Below, one piece after another: positions 1 to 12,600 of a DNA stretch of 64,000 nucleotides. Source of the DNA: Litoditis marina (lineage: Eukaryota; Nematoda; Chromadorea; Rhabditida; Rhabditidae); contig OZ038440.1 of NCBI GenBank assembly GCA_964036275.1, forward strand, positions 5,493,690-5,557,689. Direction: 5' to 3'. Numbering within the stretch: the first letter of the stretch is position 1; each line of letters begins with the position of its first letter. The position numbers and the translations under genes are program-made. The notes under the pieces were generated by a model that was not told the origin of the DNA, made no database searches, and saw nothing but the letters and a program-made list of their open reading frames with translations.

Positions 1-145
1 ATCTTTAATATCACTAAAACAACAAATAACTGTAGAAGCAAGTGACCAAGTGGTCTGAAATTCGTTATTGAAACTTTGCTCGAATAGATTACCTGCTTAC
101 TCGGCTTAGTGACTACGGCCACAGCTGAACTGGAAACCAACCAAC

Positions 146-3100
146 CTTTTCCTTGCTGTCATAACAACTGAGCAGATGCAGCAGCCTCGACATGCTGACC
201 AGAGAATCGTCATCAGCTATGAACACCCAGTTGACAGTCTCCTCCTCGAAATGGAGAGTCAGGAAACGGCGAAGGATGGCAAACGTCTTCCCACAATGAC
301 CTATGATTCTTATAATTTATAGAAATTTTTTAAAATAAGTTGGTTTGTTTTATGTGGGGTTCCCACTCTTTTTGGAACTTACGCACGTTCTCACTGATTC
401 CTGACTACTCTACTCAATGAGTACTGACACCTTGACTACGTTGCCTATAAATCTATGCCACAACTTTTACGAACCAATTGAACAACGCAACTGCAAGAAC
501 TGATTTCAAAATCAAAACTGATAGAAATCCCAAAACAAATAAATATTTAACCGAAACACCCGACTGTGCTCTGTACAACTATCCAATCGTTAAATGTCAA
601 TGACAGAGTAGCCGTGAAATCCTGTTATTAAACAGGATTATACACCGACCGCGCAGATAGTTAATACGTCCTCGCAACACCGTGGCCATATACAAACTAA
701 ATCGAACTATGATGATGATCCATTATAACCGCAGAAGAGCTCTTTATCTCAAATATCTTGCCTCCCTCACCTTTGGCAGTATTTTCGACTCCAACAGTAA
801 TAGTTGGTACATACATGTCCTCCATATCACTTACATACTCCACATTGGGCAGATCGCGAGACCATGTTCGTTTCAGCACAACCACTGAAACATACATCAT
901 TAGCTGATTCTACCATTACTCAATCGTGAGCTCAAAACCAATTTGACAAAACAAATCAACTCACTACACTTGCACTGCGGGTTCGTAGAACTGTGCGCTA
1001 AGCACACGTAAACTAGTAAGGTCTGATAAATCTACAAAAATAAATTCGTTTCTCGGATAAACTACGTCAAACCTGGCACGAACATGGAGAACGATAACAA
1101 GAATAACTAACAACTAACACCGCGTTTTGTGATATCCTGAGTAGGTTTTGACTGCCACGTAAACATCCGCAGCTGACAGCTTGGGCGAGCAGACATCTTC
1201 TTGATATTGTGGCGGCTACAAACAATCACAAAGATTAATATTTCGTTTGTCAATAATAAAATAAACTTGTAAAATACAAATGACGTTGAAACATAGGAGT
1301 TTAAAAATTAAAAATGCAAAATCTACGCGAAAAAGTGTAGAAAATCGATATCCCACCCGATACTGCATTGCACAAGTGGTAGAGTCAGAGGGAAGTAAGC
1401 AGAATACATCATTCCTACTTGTCAAACGAATACTCAGATTCTCCCAAATGTACCTAGCAAACTGAAAAAATAGTGCATAATTCACATAGTTTTCATTAAC
1501 ATCATCAATGGGAAGACAAGCAACATATTGGAAATAAAAAGAAACGAACAAGGGTCTGGCACGATGACACATGTGCTTGTCTTTTGGCCTATTCTTTTCG
1601 TTATTCAGACTCACAAGCATACACCAGTAAGGTCTGACTAAGCGACAAAAAGTAATCCGTTTTAAGATGTAAACCCGTGAACATTTAGGATTTTCCATCA
1701 AATGTAGACCGATTTTCTACTTTTCGACCGAAAAGTAGTCCGTTTTCCGAATTTTTCTGACTAATCGGACAACCTTGCTGGTGTATGCTCACAAGATCTA
1801 CAGTACAGTATAAATATGTCATTTCTTTTTTAGCTATAAAATCAAGAATTACCCGCAACAATTTACAAAAACAAAACTATCGATCGTAGCGACTGATGCG
1901 AAACCCGCAACAGAATTTGATTACCTACATACATCATGATCGGTACTCATACGAACAACACATATTGGACTAAATACAAAACTCACCTCGTGCTTTGCGT
2001 CGATTGCAAATTGATGAAAACTGTGATCTTCTAAGCTAATTACCAATCTGAAACAGAAACAAATAATGCTGTGATCTGATAGATATAAAGTTCCCGAGTG
2101 CTTGTTTGCCACTTGTTTGCCACACCATTGAACTTTCCAGCTATTACTTAAATATTCGCAAAATTTGGGAAGGAAAAAAACTAGCGTTCGTCAGCTCAGT
2201 TTCAGTACACCTTGGCGACATCGGTATGTATAATGTATCACAGATGTTTACACGTGAACAAATAAAACAATGGAAACTAACTCAGTCATAAGCTGTGAAG
2301 ATACAACCAATCCAGCCGAGAAATCAGGATATTCAAAAGGTTCTTCCTTTGAATGATCATGACCATAAAAGTGATGAATGATGGTCGGCCTTAAAGGTTG
2401 AACCATAGACAGATACACAAACAAATTGAAATGGTTCGACGCCGTTCAAAACAATACGGATGTACGTCACCTTAAAATCGCCTGTTAAAGAAGGACGATT
2501 ATGTGGACCAATCCCGTTACATCGGTCCTTTAAACTGCAATTGAAAAATATACTGCGGTTTAAAGGACTGAAGCGTTGCGATTGGACCACATAATCGTCC
2601 TTCTTTAAGCCCCTGTGAATATAATAATTTTTTCATTTAATACTGAAATTGACTGATTACAAACGTTACTCGGTTAAAAATTAACTGTTGTACTTAGAAG
2701 CTGTAACATAAACCCACATTGCATCCACTAAGCCATATCCAAAGTAATGTGGGACTGTATGACTTTCTTTCGCGAGAAAAGATATTAGTTTCGAAACGTC
2801 TATTGAAGTGTCGACTTCAGCAAACGTAAACCACTTGCTTGGATGTTCTTCCATCAGCCTGAATAGAACACCATCAAATGAAAACATGAAGGAGCAATGG
2901 AAACACGAATCTTAGACTTAGCGTTCGACTTTTAATTTCACGTCAGACATTTTATTAGAAACTGAACTGTTCGGTAAACTAGTTAAAAAACCAAAACCAT
3001 CAAACCTGCACACTTTCGCTAATCACTATTTTCTGCAGGAGAGCAAAGCGCGGTATTTATTTTACATCGGGATGACAAACTAGTTCTGAATGAGCATTCT

Positions 3101-4180
3101 GGTACATCAAATTGTGTAATCTGATTCCAGACCCTCACATTCATCCCGAAAACCGAAACGAAACGTACCCAACCTCTTTATCTGAATCCATAAAGTCCAA
3201 TAACCAAGAGTGTTGTTCAATTCATTCGGCCAGAGTACCACGTCAAAAGAATCCGATAGCTGGAAATGTAAATGATACACATATTACAAGTTTCTTGAGA
3301 GAAAGTCTTTTAGTTATAACTTAAGTCACAATGGTTATCAATGGCTAGTCACAATGGTTATTGATGCAACAAACCACAGCAGAAAAAACTATGATCATCT
3401 TCCTCTATCATGTAGTCATTTGAACCATCTTTCACAAATGCACAATAGATTTGAAACGAAATTGTTGTAAAAGAAAACTAACGTCAAGTCCTTCCAGTTG
3501 CTCAATGACGGAGGTGCGTAAGCTGCGAGCTTCCAGGTTATCATAGTATGAGGATTGCGAAAGTATTACTAACGTGACATCGGATACTGAAAAGACGTTA
3601 AGTTTAATTATTACCAGCAGTGACTAGCTCCACCTTTTAATGTTGGTGGAATTGACGAGGCTATATAAACCATCGCGATATGTCGAGCCTAGTCAAAATA
3701 AGGTTGCAGAAAGGTTTGGATACTGCAACGACTTTCCTGTTGCAGTGGAACTTTATCCAATTGCTGAGCGTTTTTCAGATGGTTTGACCGTACCCACAAA
3801 ACACCTCTGTGTACCCATAAAACAATAGGCGGTGAATGGCAAGAAAGCTCATTCTTACACTTTTCAAAAGAGTGATTGGTATGTGGTATTTGGTAATAGA
3901 GCGGCCATTTTACACAACAGGCAACATTTTTGAATAGACTACAACCTGCAAAGTCTCACCTTTTACTTCAGAGCAGATCCCCAGTTCTAAGAGATGAGTC
4001 AACAAAACAGCCAATAATGAATATATGTACATTAATAAATAATCTGAAATTCAAACCAATTTGAGATTGTGAAAAAAAACAGATGTGCTTGCAAGAATAC
4101 CTTTCCATTGTTCCAAAATAGTTCATAAGGTAAAAACCTGTTGAGAACATGACAATGACAACGTAAAGACCAAGAATCAT
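146..4180 (-). CDS. B3GLCT: beta-1,3-glucosyltransferase, B3GLCT-like (3' end off window)
   Basis: B3GLCT is an ER lumenal enzyme that adds glucose to O-fucose on thrombospondin type 1 repeats. Ten exons join in consistent phase: 4138-4180, 3483-3586, 3174-3259, 2694-2858, 2282-2389, 1987-2047, 1357-1461, 1119-1215, 771-884 and 146-300. The start at 4180 gives a short hydrophobic signal peptide (MILGLYVV...) and lies 11 nt after an acceptor-like TTAACAG. The amino-terminal half shows [13 protein letters not shown] and FAID-KHE, as in the human protein. The carboxy-terminal half shows VAVKT, the segment [10 protein letters not shown] and the metal-binding run ADDDS. The equivalent acidic motif of the first half is degenerate (AEVDTS), as expected for its non-catalytic fringe-like half. 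The exon after SCYDSKEK, which should carry the rest of the catalytic domain, lies beyond position 1. A hairpin MITE and a hAT-like MITE sit in its introns. The first exon is the least certain part. Confidence 0.9.
1618..1787. mobile_element. hAT-like MITE with 8-bp target duplication
   Basis: A 170-bp element in a B3GLCT intron. It begins CATACACCAG and ends CTGGTGTATG, and the inverted repeat continues imperfectly inward (about 20 bp). It is flanked on both sides by CTCACAAG (1610-1617 and 1788-1795), an 8-bp target duplication as made by hAT transposases. It has no coding capacity. Confidence 0.8.
2485..2608. mobile_element. TTAA-ended hairpin MITE, copy 1
   Basis: A 124-bp, almost fully palindromic element beginning TTAAAGAAGGACGATT and ending AATCGTCCTTCTTTAA. 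It lies in a B3GLCT intron. It is nearly identical to 39297-39420, and a 5'-shortened relative lies at 8023-8139. The TTAA at both ends would fit a piggyBac-type target site. Confidence 0.85.
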
Positions 4181-4197
4181 ATAATTTATTACTGTTA
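4181..4197 (-). promoter_or_regulatory. probable trans-splice acceptor of the B3GLCT gene
   Basis: On the minus strand the sequence reads TTAACAG, followed by an 11-nt leader and the ATG. It lies 437 nt downstream of the RAB5IF-like stop codon on the same strand, so it could be an SL2-type operon site. Confidence 0.45.
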
Positions 4198-4616
4198 AAA
4201 TGAAATGTATCGCTTGCAGAAGGGAAACAACATCGATGGAACAATATTAAATCACAGATATTGTTAAGGAACGTGAAAGATATATCATGCGCGGTTACTA
4301 AACTTCGATTTGAATCTTCCGAACATTACCTTATTACCTACAAACTACAACTTTCTAGAATACATAAAAACTAATGTAAATATTACCTTTTTTTTGGTGA
4401 AAACAGAATTATAAATATAATCATGAGACTGCTGGTGGAACACTAAACCCTAAACAACAGGTGCATGATACAAAAACACAACATAAATAGTTATGGGAAT
4501 AAATAGAAACATCCAAAAGCTGAAAGTTATGCTTAACATAGTTTCGTAGAACAATAATTAAAACAATCTATAAATAGCCAAACGGAGGCTTAGTAGCAGC
4601 TGACCAAATATGATTT

Positions 4617-5976
4617 TTATCCGTGAAGGGCAGAGTAGACTGTGATCCATGACACCATGAAAGTAGCAAAGGCAGCTCCGAATCCCTCCTTGGCCAACTC
4701 CCAGAAACCACCAACATCATCCTCGTCAACCTGATTTGAAAAAATAAATTAAACATGAAACAGCTACAGTTTTGTTGGTTTTTATTTATGATTTTATAAA
4801 CCGAACAGAGCTCGAGGGTGGTATGAATTTTCTACAGTTCTATTCAGAATGCCGACGTTTCGGCGGATTCGCCGTTTTCAGAGCCTCATTCCACAGGAAG
4901 ATAGATAGCTACATTATTACTTTAAATACACCGCATACCCTAAATGCTCAGCGTTTTGAGAAACCCCCCCCCCGTTTTTGGTCCGAAGATTTGGGCAAAC
5001 CCCCCCCCCCCTCAAAAATTGTCTGATTCAGCGATTTTCTAAATTAAGGGTAAAACCCCCTTATAATGGATGAGGGGGAGGGCAAAAACCCCCTGTTTGA
5101 AAAAGTCACAACTCTGAGGCATTTAGGGTATGATACACCGATACTTCAACCTTCAAGTTTCGGAGTCACTGGCTTAGCCACAAAAAAACATGCATTATTT
5201 ATTCTCTTCGAACACTACTCCTCTGAACAAATCAACAGATTATTTCTTCTTTTCAACAGCCAATTCGGTTGAATTTCAACAGAGCGGAACACAAACAACA
5301 ACATATAATAGAGAATTTGTGCAAACTATAGTGAACTACCAACCTTATGATACTTGATAACGAACTGTTGAGCAATACCAGTTGAAATGGCCACATAGGC
5401 GGCGATCGCAAAAATTCCACTCATCGGCAGTACACCAAAAACTATTCCAATACCCAGAGCGAGAATCTGTAAAAATCAGCAATTAAATGTTCTGCTAAAT
5501 TAATAAGTTAGCATAAGAAAGTAATGTAGTTCCTTGTTCTTTTAAATGTAAAGAATATCGACTTTGAAGTTAATTTCCCGGGAAAATATACTTGAACCTT
5601 ACCTGTTTACCCCAGTAAACCACGTCTAAGAGATGGTCTTTGTCACTCCAGTCCGCACCGGGTTGCAGGGCTTTCGACACCTGAAAACATCAACCATGGT
5701 AAACACAAGTAACACAAGGTAAATGTGTTATTGAGGCCTTCTAAAAAAGTCTACAAGTAACATTAAAATAAAGAGAAAAACATAATGTTTATCTTCAAGT
5801 TGTTGACCCAAATCCCAAAACTAGATGGCGAAGTGAAAAAAAAACCTGTTAGTGTTTTCATGGTATAATACTTAATACATTAATTTCTCATACATATAAT
5901 ATAAACTCACTGAACCGACGAAAGAAGTGTTAGCGACATCGCCTGATTCCTTTCCAGATTTTCTCTGTGTGGCCAT
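4617..5976 (-). CDS. RAB5IF: RAB5IF/OPTI-like ER membrane protein
   Basis: A complete four-exon gene: 5911-5976, 5603-5680, 5344-5466 and 4617-4730. It encodes 126 residues, the usual family length. After a short polar amino terminus come WSDKDHLLDVVYW, then two hydrophobic segments starting LALGIGIVFGVLP and GAAFATFMVSWITVY, separated by a DEDD-GGFWELAKEGF loop. This matches human RAB5IF (WEDKDEFLDVIYW, VLPLRGF, GGTWELTKEGF, FALFMVIWIIFYT). RAB5IF is known as the partner of the TMCO1 insertase in the ER. The ATG lies 9 nt after TATTCAG, a probable spliced-leader site. The start of B3GLCT lies 437 nt downstream on the same strand, so the two may be co-transcribed. Confidence 0.93.
4966..5102. 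repeat. poly-C rich patch in an intron
   Basis: This lies in the last intron of the RAB5IF-like gene. Runs of 10-12 C (near 4967 and 5000) and shorter C or G runs (AAACCCCCTT, GAGGGGGAGGG) are interleaved with A-rich sequence. The composition resembles the longer poly-C/poly-G elements at 14986-15322 and 16356-16721, and it may be a decayed relative. Confidence 0.5.
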
Positions 5977-5985
5977 AATGAAAAC

Positions 5986-5992
5986 CTGAATA
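5986..5992 (-). promoter_or_regulatory. probable spliced-leader acceptor, RAB5IF-like gene
   Basis: TATTCAG on the minus strand, leaving a 9-nt leader before the ATG. The 630 bp between here and the upstream receptor stop (6608) show nothing else I can support. Confidence 0.5.
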
Positions 5993-6607
5993 CATACATT
6001 AAATATGCTGAACATATGGTTAGACATACATGTAACTCTGATGCGCAATGAGAAACTATAACTCTCCTAGCAGTTTAAGTCTCAAATCAAAGTGATATTA
6101 TCATCATAGATAGATTCGATAAACACATGAAAATCGCGAGAAAACAGCAAGGAATCGCCTTTAAAAGTAACAAGGGCCTATGACACTGATCCGAACAATT
6201 TATGAAACGGCTGTTCACTAGAGAGAACTAAATAATAAGATTCAAATAAATTAACAAAATTAATAAGATCAAAAGACAAAAAACGACAAAAATTCTTAAA
6301 GGACCACACTGGTCTAGCGTTACGGTAGTATTAGAGCGCTGTTTTCCATAGTCGACATTATTCCGACCGAGACTCCTACAGTACACATTTAAACTTCCAA
6401 TAACTCATTTATAATAATCCGAACATTTTCGAAAACATCCACCAACATTATTTCTTCCACTAAGTTGGAGCCAATTTAAAAAATTCTAACCTTTCCTACA
6501 GCATTTATACGTATTGTTATTCTTCGAACTGTTTCAGCCATGAATAAAACTCGGGACTCATATTTATTATAGGTAACAGTATAATGGTTGCCTATGAGAA
6601 AATGTGC

Positions 6608-9600
6608 CTATAAGGAAATATCAGTTTTGATGACGTCGAAGATTCGGGCCAATTCCATAACCTTCGCCTTCTCGTTCTGGATGCTCTGAAATTACAAATG
6701 AATGTTTCATTTATTCCGGAAGAGGAGCTCACATTCACACGCTGAATGAAACTGTAGAGCCAGATGAAAAACCACAAAACATAGAACATAAATTCGCATA
6801 TTTTGTTCTGTCTCGCACGCTAGTAGACTGTTACAGCACGAATTTGAAACGTGTCAGTCCTTTTGAGCCAGGGAAAAACTAAGAAAGCACTTTCAGATGC
6901 TCCTGGGCGGTTCTCTTTCCACCCCTCGATGTCGTGCTCAAATCTCATTTACATAGCAAAATTACCTGCTATAGTGCAATGTTTTTGGAAAATTTTATCG
7001 TGATTTTTTCTTAATAGGGCAATGTAAGAAGAGCACACAAATTTTCAGATCCCTTGTACGTTGGCTCATGAACCAGTGAATAAATAACACTAACTTCCAT
7101 GGCATGGATGATTGTCATCAGACGAATCAATCGATTCGCATAGTTTGGCTGGTTCATTGTGTTTGTGTAGTACTCGTGCAGATCGTCAGACACCCGATTC
7201 CGGAATAAAATAGACATTTGGTGGGTTTGTTCGGACAGTTGGCGGCCTATAAGTAGAGTATACTAGAAGTAAATTGAATAGTCACGCAAAGTCAACATTC
7301 TAATGAGGAATCGTGCACTTTTTCATTGCACGTCTTTGAGTTCCGCTGTGTTTAACACGTTTCACGTGACTGTGCAATTGATAAGAGTCGGGACTTGTCA
7401 AGTCGTTGTGGATCAAAGCTAGCTGTTTGTAGTTTGATCCCGGCGTGTATCAACATGAAACTACAAGAGTCTTCGGCCACTACCTATAGTTTGAGGATAA
7501 AACAAAGTTTCCAAACATTGCTCCAAACCCAAACGCGTCGTTAGCAAACTAAAAGTACAGCAGATTGGATAAGAACGAACAGACTACCTGCACTCTCTAG
7601 AGCGCCTTCTATCGTTCGAAGAACAATTTCTACCGAAAAACAATTTCTGCATGTCAACCACTAACATAGGTAGAAAAGTAGTAACCATCCAAGAAACGAC
7701 TCAGTTCGTTGTGTACGTTCAAAGAACCATTTCTGCCGAAGTACTATAGAAGTCTCAGTACGAATGGGGAAAACTATACCTTCGATGTGAAATCCCAGCT
7801 GGCAGAGCATATAGGTGAGCTCGATCTTGGTGAGCTGCATCTCCAGCATGGGTCGAACAACTTCAGAGAACACTCGGTCGAATATTGGATTGAAGATACT
7901 GGAAATCAATAATTCTCATGTGAAAAATGTTTCGAATTTTCTATTATGTTTACAAATCTACGAGTAACACTCAGCGAAAGCAGAAGTCTGTTCATGATTG
8001 TTTGCTTAGTTGCTTTTGTAACAGGACGATTATGTGGACCAATCCCGTATCATCAGTTCTCTAAACTGCAATTGGAAAATGTATTGCAGTTTAATGGACT
8101 GAAGCGTTGGGATTGGACCACATAATCGTCCTTCTTTAATCTCAGGGGTTATTATTGCTGAGTGGTTTGAACTGCGTGCACAAAAATCATTTACAAGCAA
8201 AACTGACGCAACGGGATCAAAGTACCCATAAATAAACTACTACATAGCATGTGTAGTTTTAACCAAACTTTTCTGAGCTGTTTCTATTATATCCATCTCT
8301 ATCCCTCTGCCCTATTCACCTTTTAAAATAATCCGCATCGTAGTCTGAAATGCTGGAGTAGTCTATGGTCATTTTTTGCATGTTAGCCGCATGCTCATCC
8401 GAGAGCACCATAACCTATAAAATATCAAATTCAGAAGTTAGGATAACGTTTCTGTAGAATCTGTACACAGAATTCAAAGGAGATTTTGACAAAAGTTGAT
8501 TTTACAACAGAGAAACCAAAAATAGCCTAGTTTTCACGCCGCAAAAGTAGTCGAAGCAGTATAGTCTTCATCATTTCTATGTGCAATCGGTAATCCTCTT
8601 CCTCACCCTATCTTTCAGAACATCCTGTCCAAATATCTCTATCGACATTTGCAATCTCTCCAGACGTTGCCAAACATAGCAGCTATTTCTGAAGAGGGCA
8701 ATCTGGAAAAAGTGTGATGTAAACCAATTATCTCCAAAGTGTCGCGTGAATCTTTTCAAGGGACAGACTACCAGGCGCGGTGGCAAACTCTATGAAAACG
8801 TCATCTACTTCCGCTCAGCTTCATAAAAACATGTGAATAGGAAAGTTTTTGGAATACTTATGTTTGTTCTATCAAATAGTCATCCGAACATCTTGCCACG
8901 ATGTCAATGAGTCCCAGGGAGAATGACAAAAACTATATGATCTCATGATAATGAGCTTCTCATGAGAAATATCATGGGATCTTCTCACGATGCTCTAGAA
9001 ATTGGTATTGCTATAGTTCGTTTCACCAATCGATGGCAGTCAGCCATGCTGGCCGAGCGCACCCTACATTACAGGCGACTGATCTGGCAGCTTGCCAGTC
9101 TTTTCGTGGCAAATAAAAATTCGAAAACTGGTTATTTTAGGATTTTCGCAACTTTTTTGTTTTCAAAAGATTACCACATGATCGGGGAGTAATTTAAACA
9201 ACTTTTTGTGCGATAAAATGAGCATTGAAAAACGGCCAGAAAAGATGGTTGAATATCACTGTTTTCAGTTTGGGCCATCATTCAGATGGCCGGCTGCTTG
9301 TGTACGCCGCGCCACCTATCCCAGCTGAGTTCAATACTCAGCCAGTGCATCAATTTTGATTAGGCTGGTCGCTGTTGGAAACTTTCCAACACAATTGACT
9401 CCGCCCACTAAAATCTACGGTACCTGGCTGCTATCGATGGTTGAAACAAACTATAGAGGGATGAGAACTCTCCGGCTCAATGTTTTTATGGTGGAAAACA
9501 GATTTTTGTAGTTGGAAAAATGCGTATAATTAGGTACCTTCTCCTCAATAGGGATAGAGGTGAACTCCCTACTGAACATGAACCACTCCCCGATTCGACA

Positions 9601-12600
9601 GAAATGGGTCTCCCAGAACGGGTAGATGGCTAACAGGTTGATTGAGTCCAAATACTGAAAAATAATGGGAAGTTGGTTATAATCACAGTGAAAATGAAAA
9701 ATGAGCACATGGCAAACTGGGAATTTGCACAGTGCAAATAAATTCATGTCTCACTTTCTTTCCCCTTTTTATTTCTCTCTCCTTTGGACTTTTTCTTTTC
9801 TAAATTATTGAAATGGCCCAATATCAACAGTTAGTTGAGCTTGTTATACGCTTATACGAGCAACCTGGTTTTGTATAATAATTTCAATCTCCCAGTTTTC
9901 CTTATAATTTTATGTCATTTCGGAATGAAACTATGTATTGTATTCGTTCAATGTGAGTTCAAAAAAGAAGATATCGAGTGTCGAGTTGAACTAAAATTTC
10001 ATTTTCACTGGTTTTATATCCCATTCTGCCACCAGCATGTCAACCACTAACACATGTGAGAAAGTTTTGACCACCCAAGAAACAACTCAGTTCCTTGTGC
10101 ATACTGTTAGTCAATTGCACAGCCACGTGAAATATGTTAAACACAGCAGAATTCAGAAACGCGCAATGACAAAGTGCACAATGCCGCAATAGAATGCTAA
10201 CTTAAGACGTGACTACTCAATTGACTTCAAGACTTAGAGTGCATTGACAATCAATCAGGTGCATTCAGAACACTTTGTTCGGGACTTCAAATTCTGATGT
10301 CTCACCTTCAACTCGTACTTCTGATGCTGGCGATGTCGATTCAATGCGCTGTGCATTCGCATCAGAGTAGACTCATTCCTCACTTCTGGACAAGTCAAGT
10401 CGGCGTTGAACTGTAATAAACATTACAAACAAACATAAAATGAAGTTTACGTAACTAAGGTCTAAATTTGGAAGGTTCGAGTGTTAATTGATTATGTTTC
10501 TGGAACTGAATCATAAGCAATGTAAATGTACTATTTCACTCTTCAGTAAGACGTGTTATCAGTTATGACATCCTGACATGTGACAAACTAGTCATGGTAA
10601 AAGGTGTAGACTAATACTAGGAAAAGATGCAACTAAAAATACCGAAGTGAAAACTTCTGATGAACATTAACTTCTGGTAAAGACATAAACGAACGGTGGT
10701 GAATATTTCTCGTATGACGTTTGACATGTGCTCCATCGAGAATTGTAGACTGGCACTGGACGCGTTCTTCGTGAAGGTAACGTTTTCCGCCAGTTTGGCT
10801 GCCTACAAAATCGCATTTTACCTAATTGAACAGATCAATTCATGAAAAAGTGGGGGCCCAACGACTGTGAGATTTGTCTTCTGCTGTGCGCGCCTTGGAC
10901 AACTACTCTCAAATGGAGCAGCTACTGCTACAAACACCGAAAAAAAACCCCAATATACTTAAGTATAACTGTTTACAAACAAACAAAAGTCGTAAAATAT
11001 TTTCTCCAACCTGTAAACTAGAATCTACAAGTCACAGCTGTGACATTTACTGAGCTAGTAAATATGAGAATTTTTTTCAAAGTACAAGCTTTATTCAATA
11101 TAAACTCTATACTCCGATAAATATATGCGATAAATAAACTCCGCATTTTCGGGCATCCGATTGGAATGTGGACGATTTTTTTTACGTATACGATTTCTAG
11201 TGGTTGCTTTTACATGATTATCCAATGCGCTCTTACTATGCGGAACTATATAAATGATGCATTAGTCATTAGTGCAAATACAAAAACGTTTCGTTGTGGG
11301 TGTGTGTAGTTTTATCCCGCAGCGTATCGGTAATAAACTATCAAGTGTCTAGTTCCTGTAGATCAAACTACAACACAGATATGGTAACTTATTCCAACTG
11401 TCTCAACATGCGGTCAACAAGCGAGTGACGAAGCTCACATTATCTAGCGGTTGGTTGCGTGCATTTCCACTCAACATGAACGGCAAACTCTTCTTGATAA
11501 CTGAAGTATTTGTAGCCATGTCTTGGAAGGTTCGAGTAGGCTCCTGAATCACAAAGTATCACGAAAGAGAAAAGTTCGACTGTAAACATAAAGGATTAAT
11601 ATAGTATGAGGTCTGAGGTGTATGAATGAATATAGAATCTTGAACCTCTTATAAGGGTCAGTAATTAGAAAGGCAATCAAGAACGGTACTTGTTGATATT
11701 GTCTGCTGTCTTTGTAGTCTGATCGCCCTGTCATAGTACACAATTTGTGCTGTACAGGTAGATAAAAATACAACTCAGATTTAGTCCTATCCTGTACTGC
11801 AAGATACCTGTACATCGGGTGGCTTGGCGGAAATATCGTCAAGCTGCGGTAGTTCGGGGACTGCTGATTGAGACACGCTGTCCGACTCTATAGTGACAGG
11901 AGGCATCTAAAAATTTATATTTGATAAGTTACAATGCGTTCACATTTCTATCCAGTTCAATAATATTGGGTAATCTAAGCCTCTGAAAGATAACGGCTAT
12001 CAGATTGTCTCCTTTAAAGGCTGCTTCCCGCTATGTATCTGAGAAACTAATCTTGGGATCACAGAGTAGCAAGGTGACATTTACTGAGCTAGTAAATATG
12101 AGATTTTTTCCAAAATACAAGCTTTATTCAAGGGTTGTTCTTTCTGCTCGAGGGGGGGGGGGCTCTTTCTGCGGACCATTCCGTGTCCAACCATTCCCTG
12201 CGGAACTGCTTGGCAGCTCCATCGGGGGTGTTGGTCCACTCGATGGGGATACGGTCGTTGTTGGTGTCCTTCTGTCCGTAGGCGGAGGCGTCGCAATACA
12301 CAGCCATGAGGAAGGGTTACGACAACAGCACAATTGATTCAAGTTACGACGTTATTGCTAGGAAAATGTCGTCATGTGAAACATAGATAAAACAGTAGGG
12401 TACACGTGCAATCGTGATTGCACTTTCACTAGTTTTTTTCACGGTCTACGTGACCTTTCAATTGACTCTTTTAAATTACTGGGAAATTACGGTACCTAAA
12501 TAGAAATTTTTGCGTAGACGCATGTAGTGTAAATTGTATGTTCAATTGAGACTCACCACATCTTTGTTTGGCACTTTTTCGGCCATTTTCAGCGTGTCCC

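Noticed and set aside
12081..12342. 71- and 72-codon minus ORFs and a 110-codon plus ORF over the nested small ORF
   Set aside because: They are shadows of the [12 protein letters not shown] frame, which has the better composition, start and polyadenylation signal.
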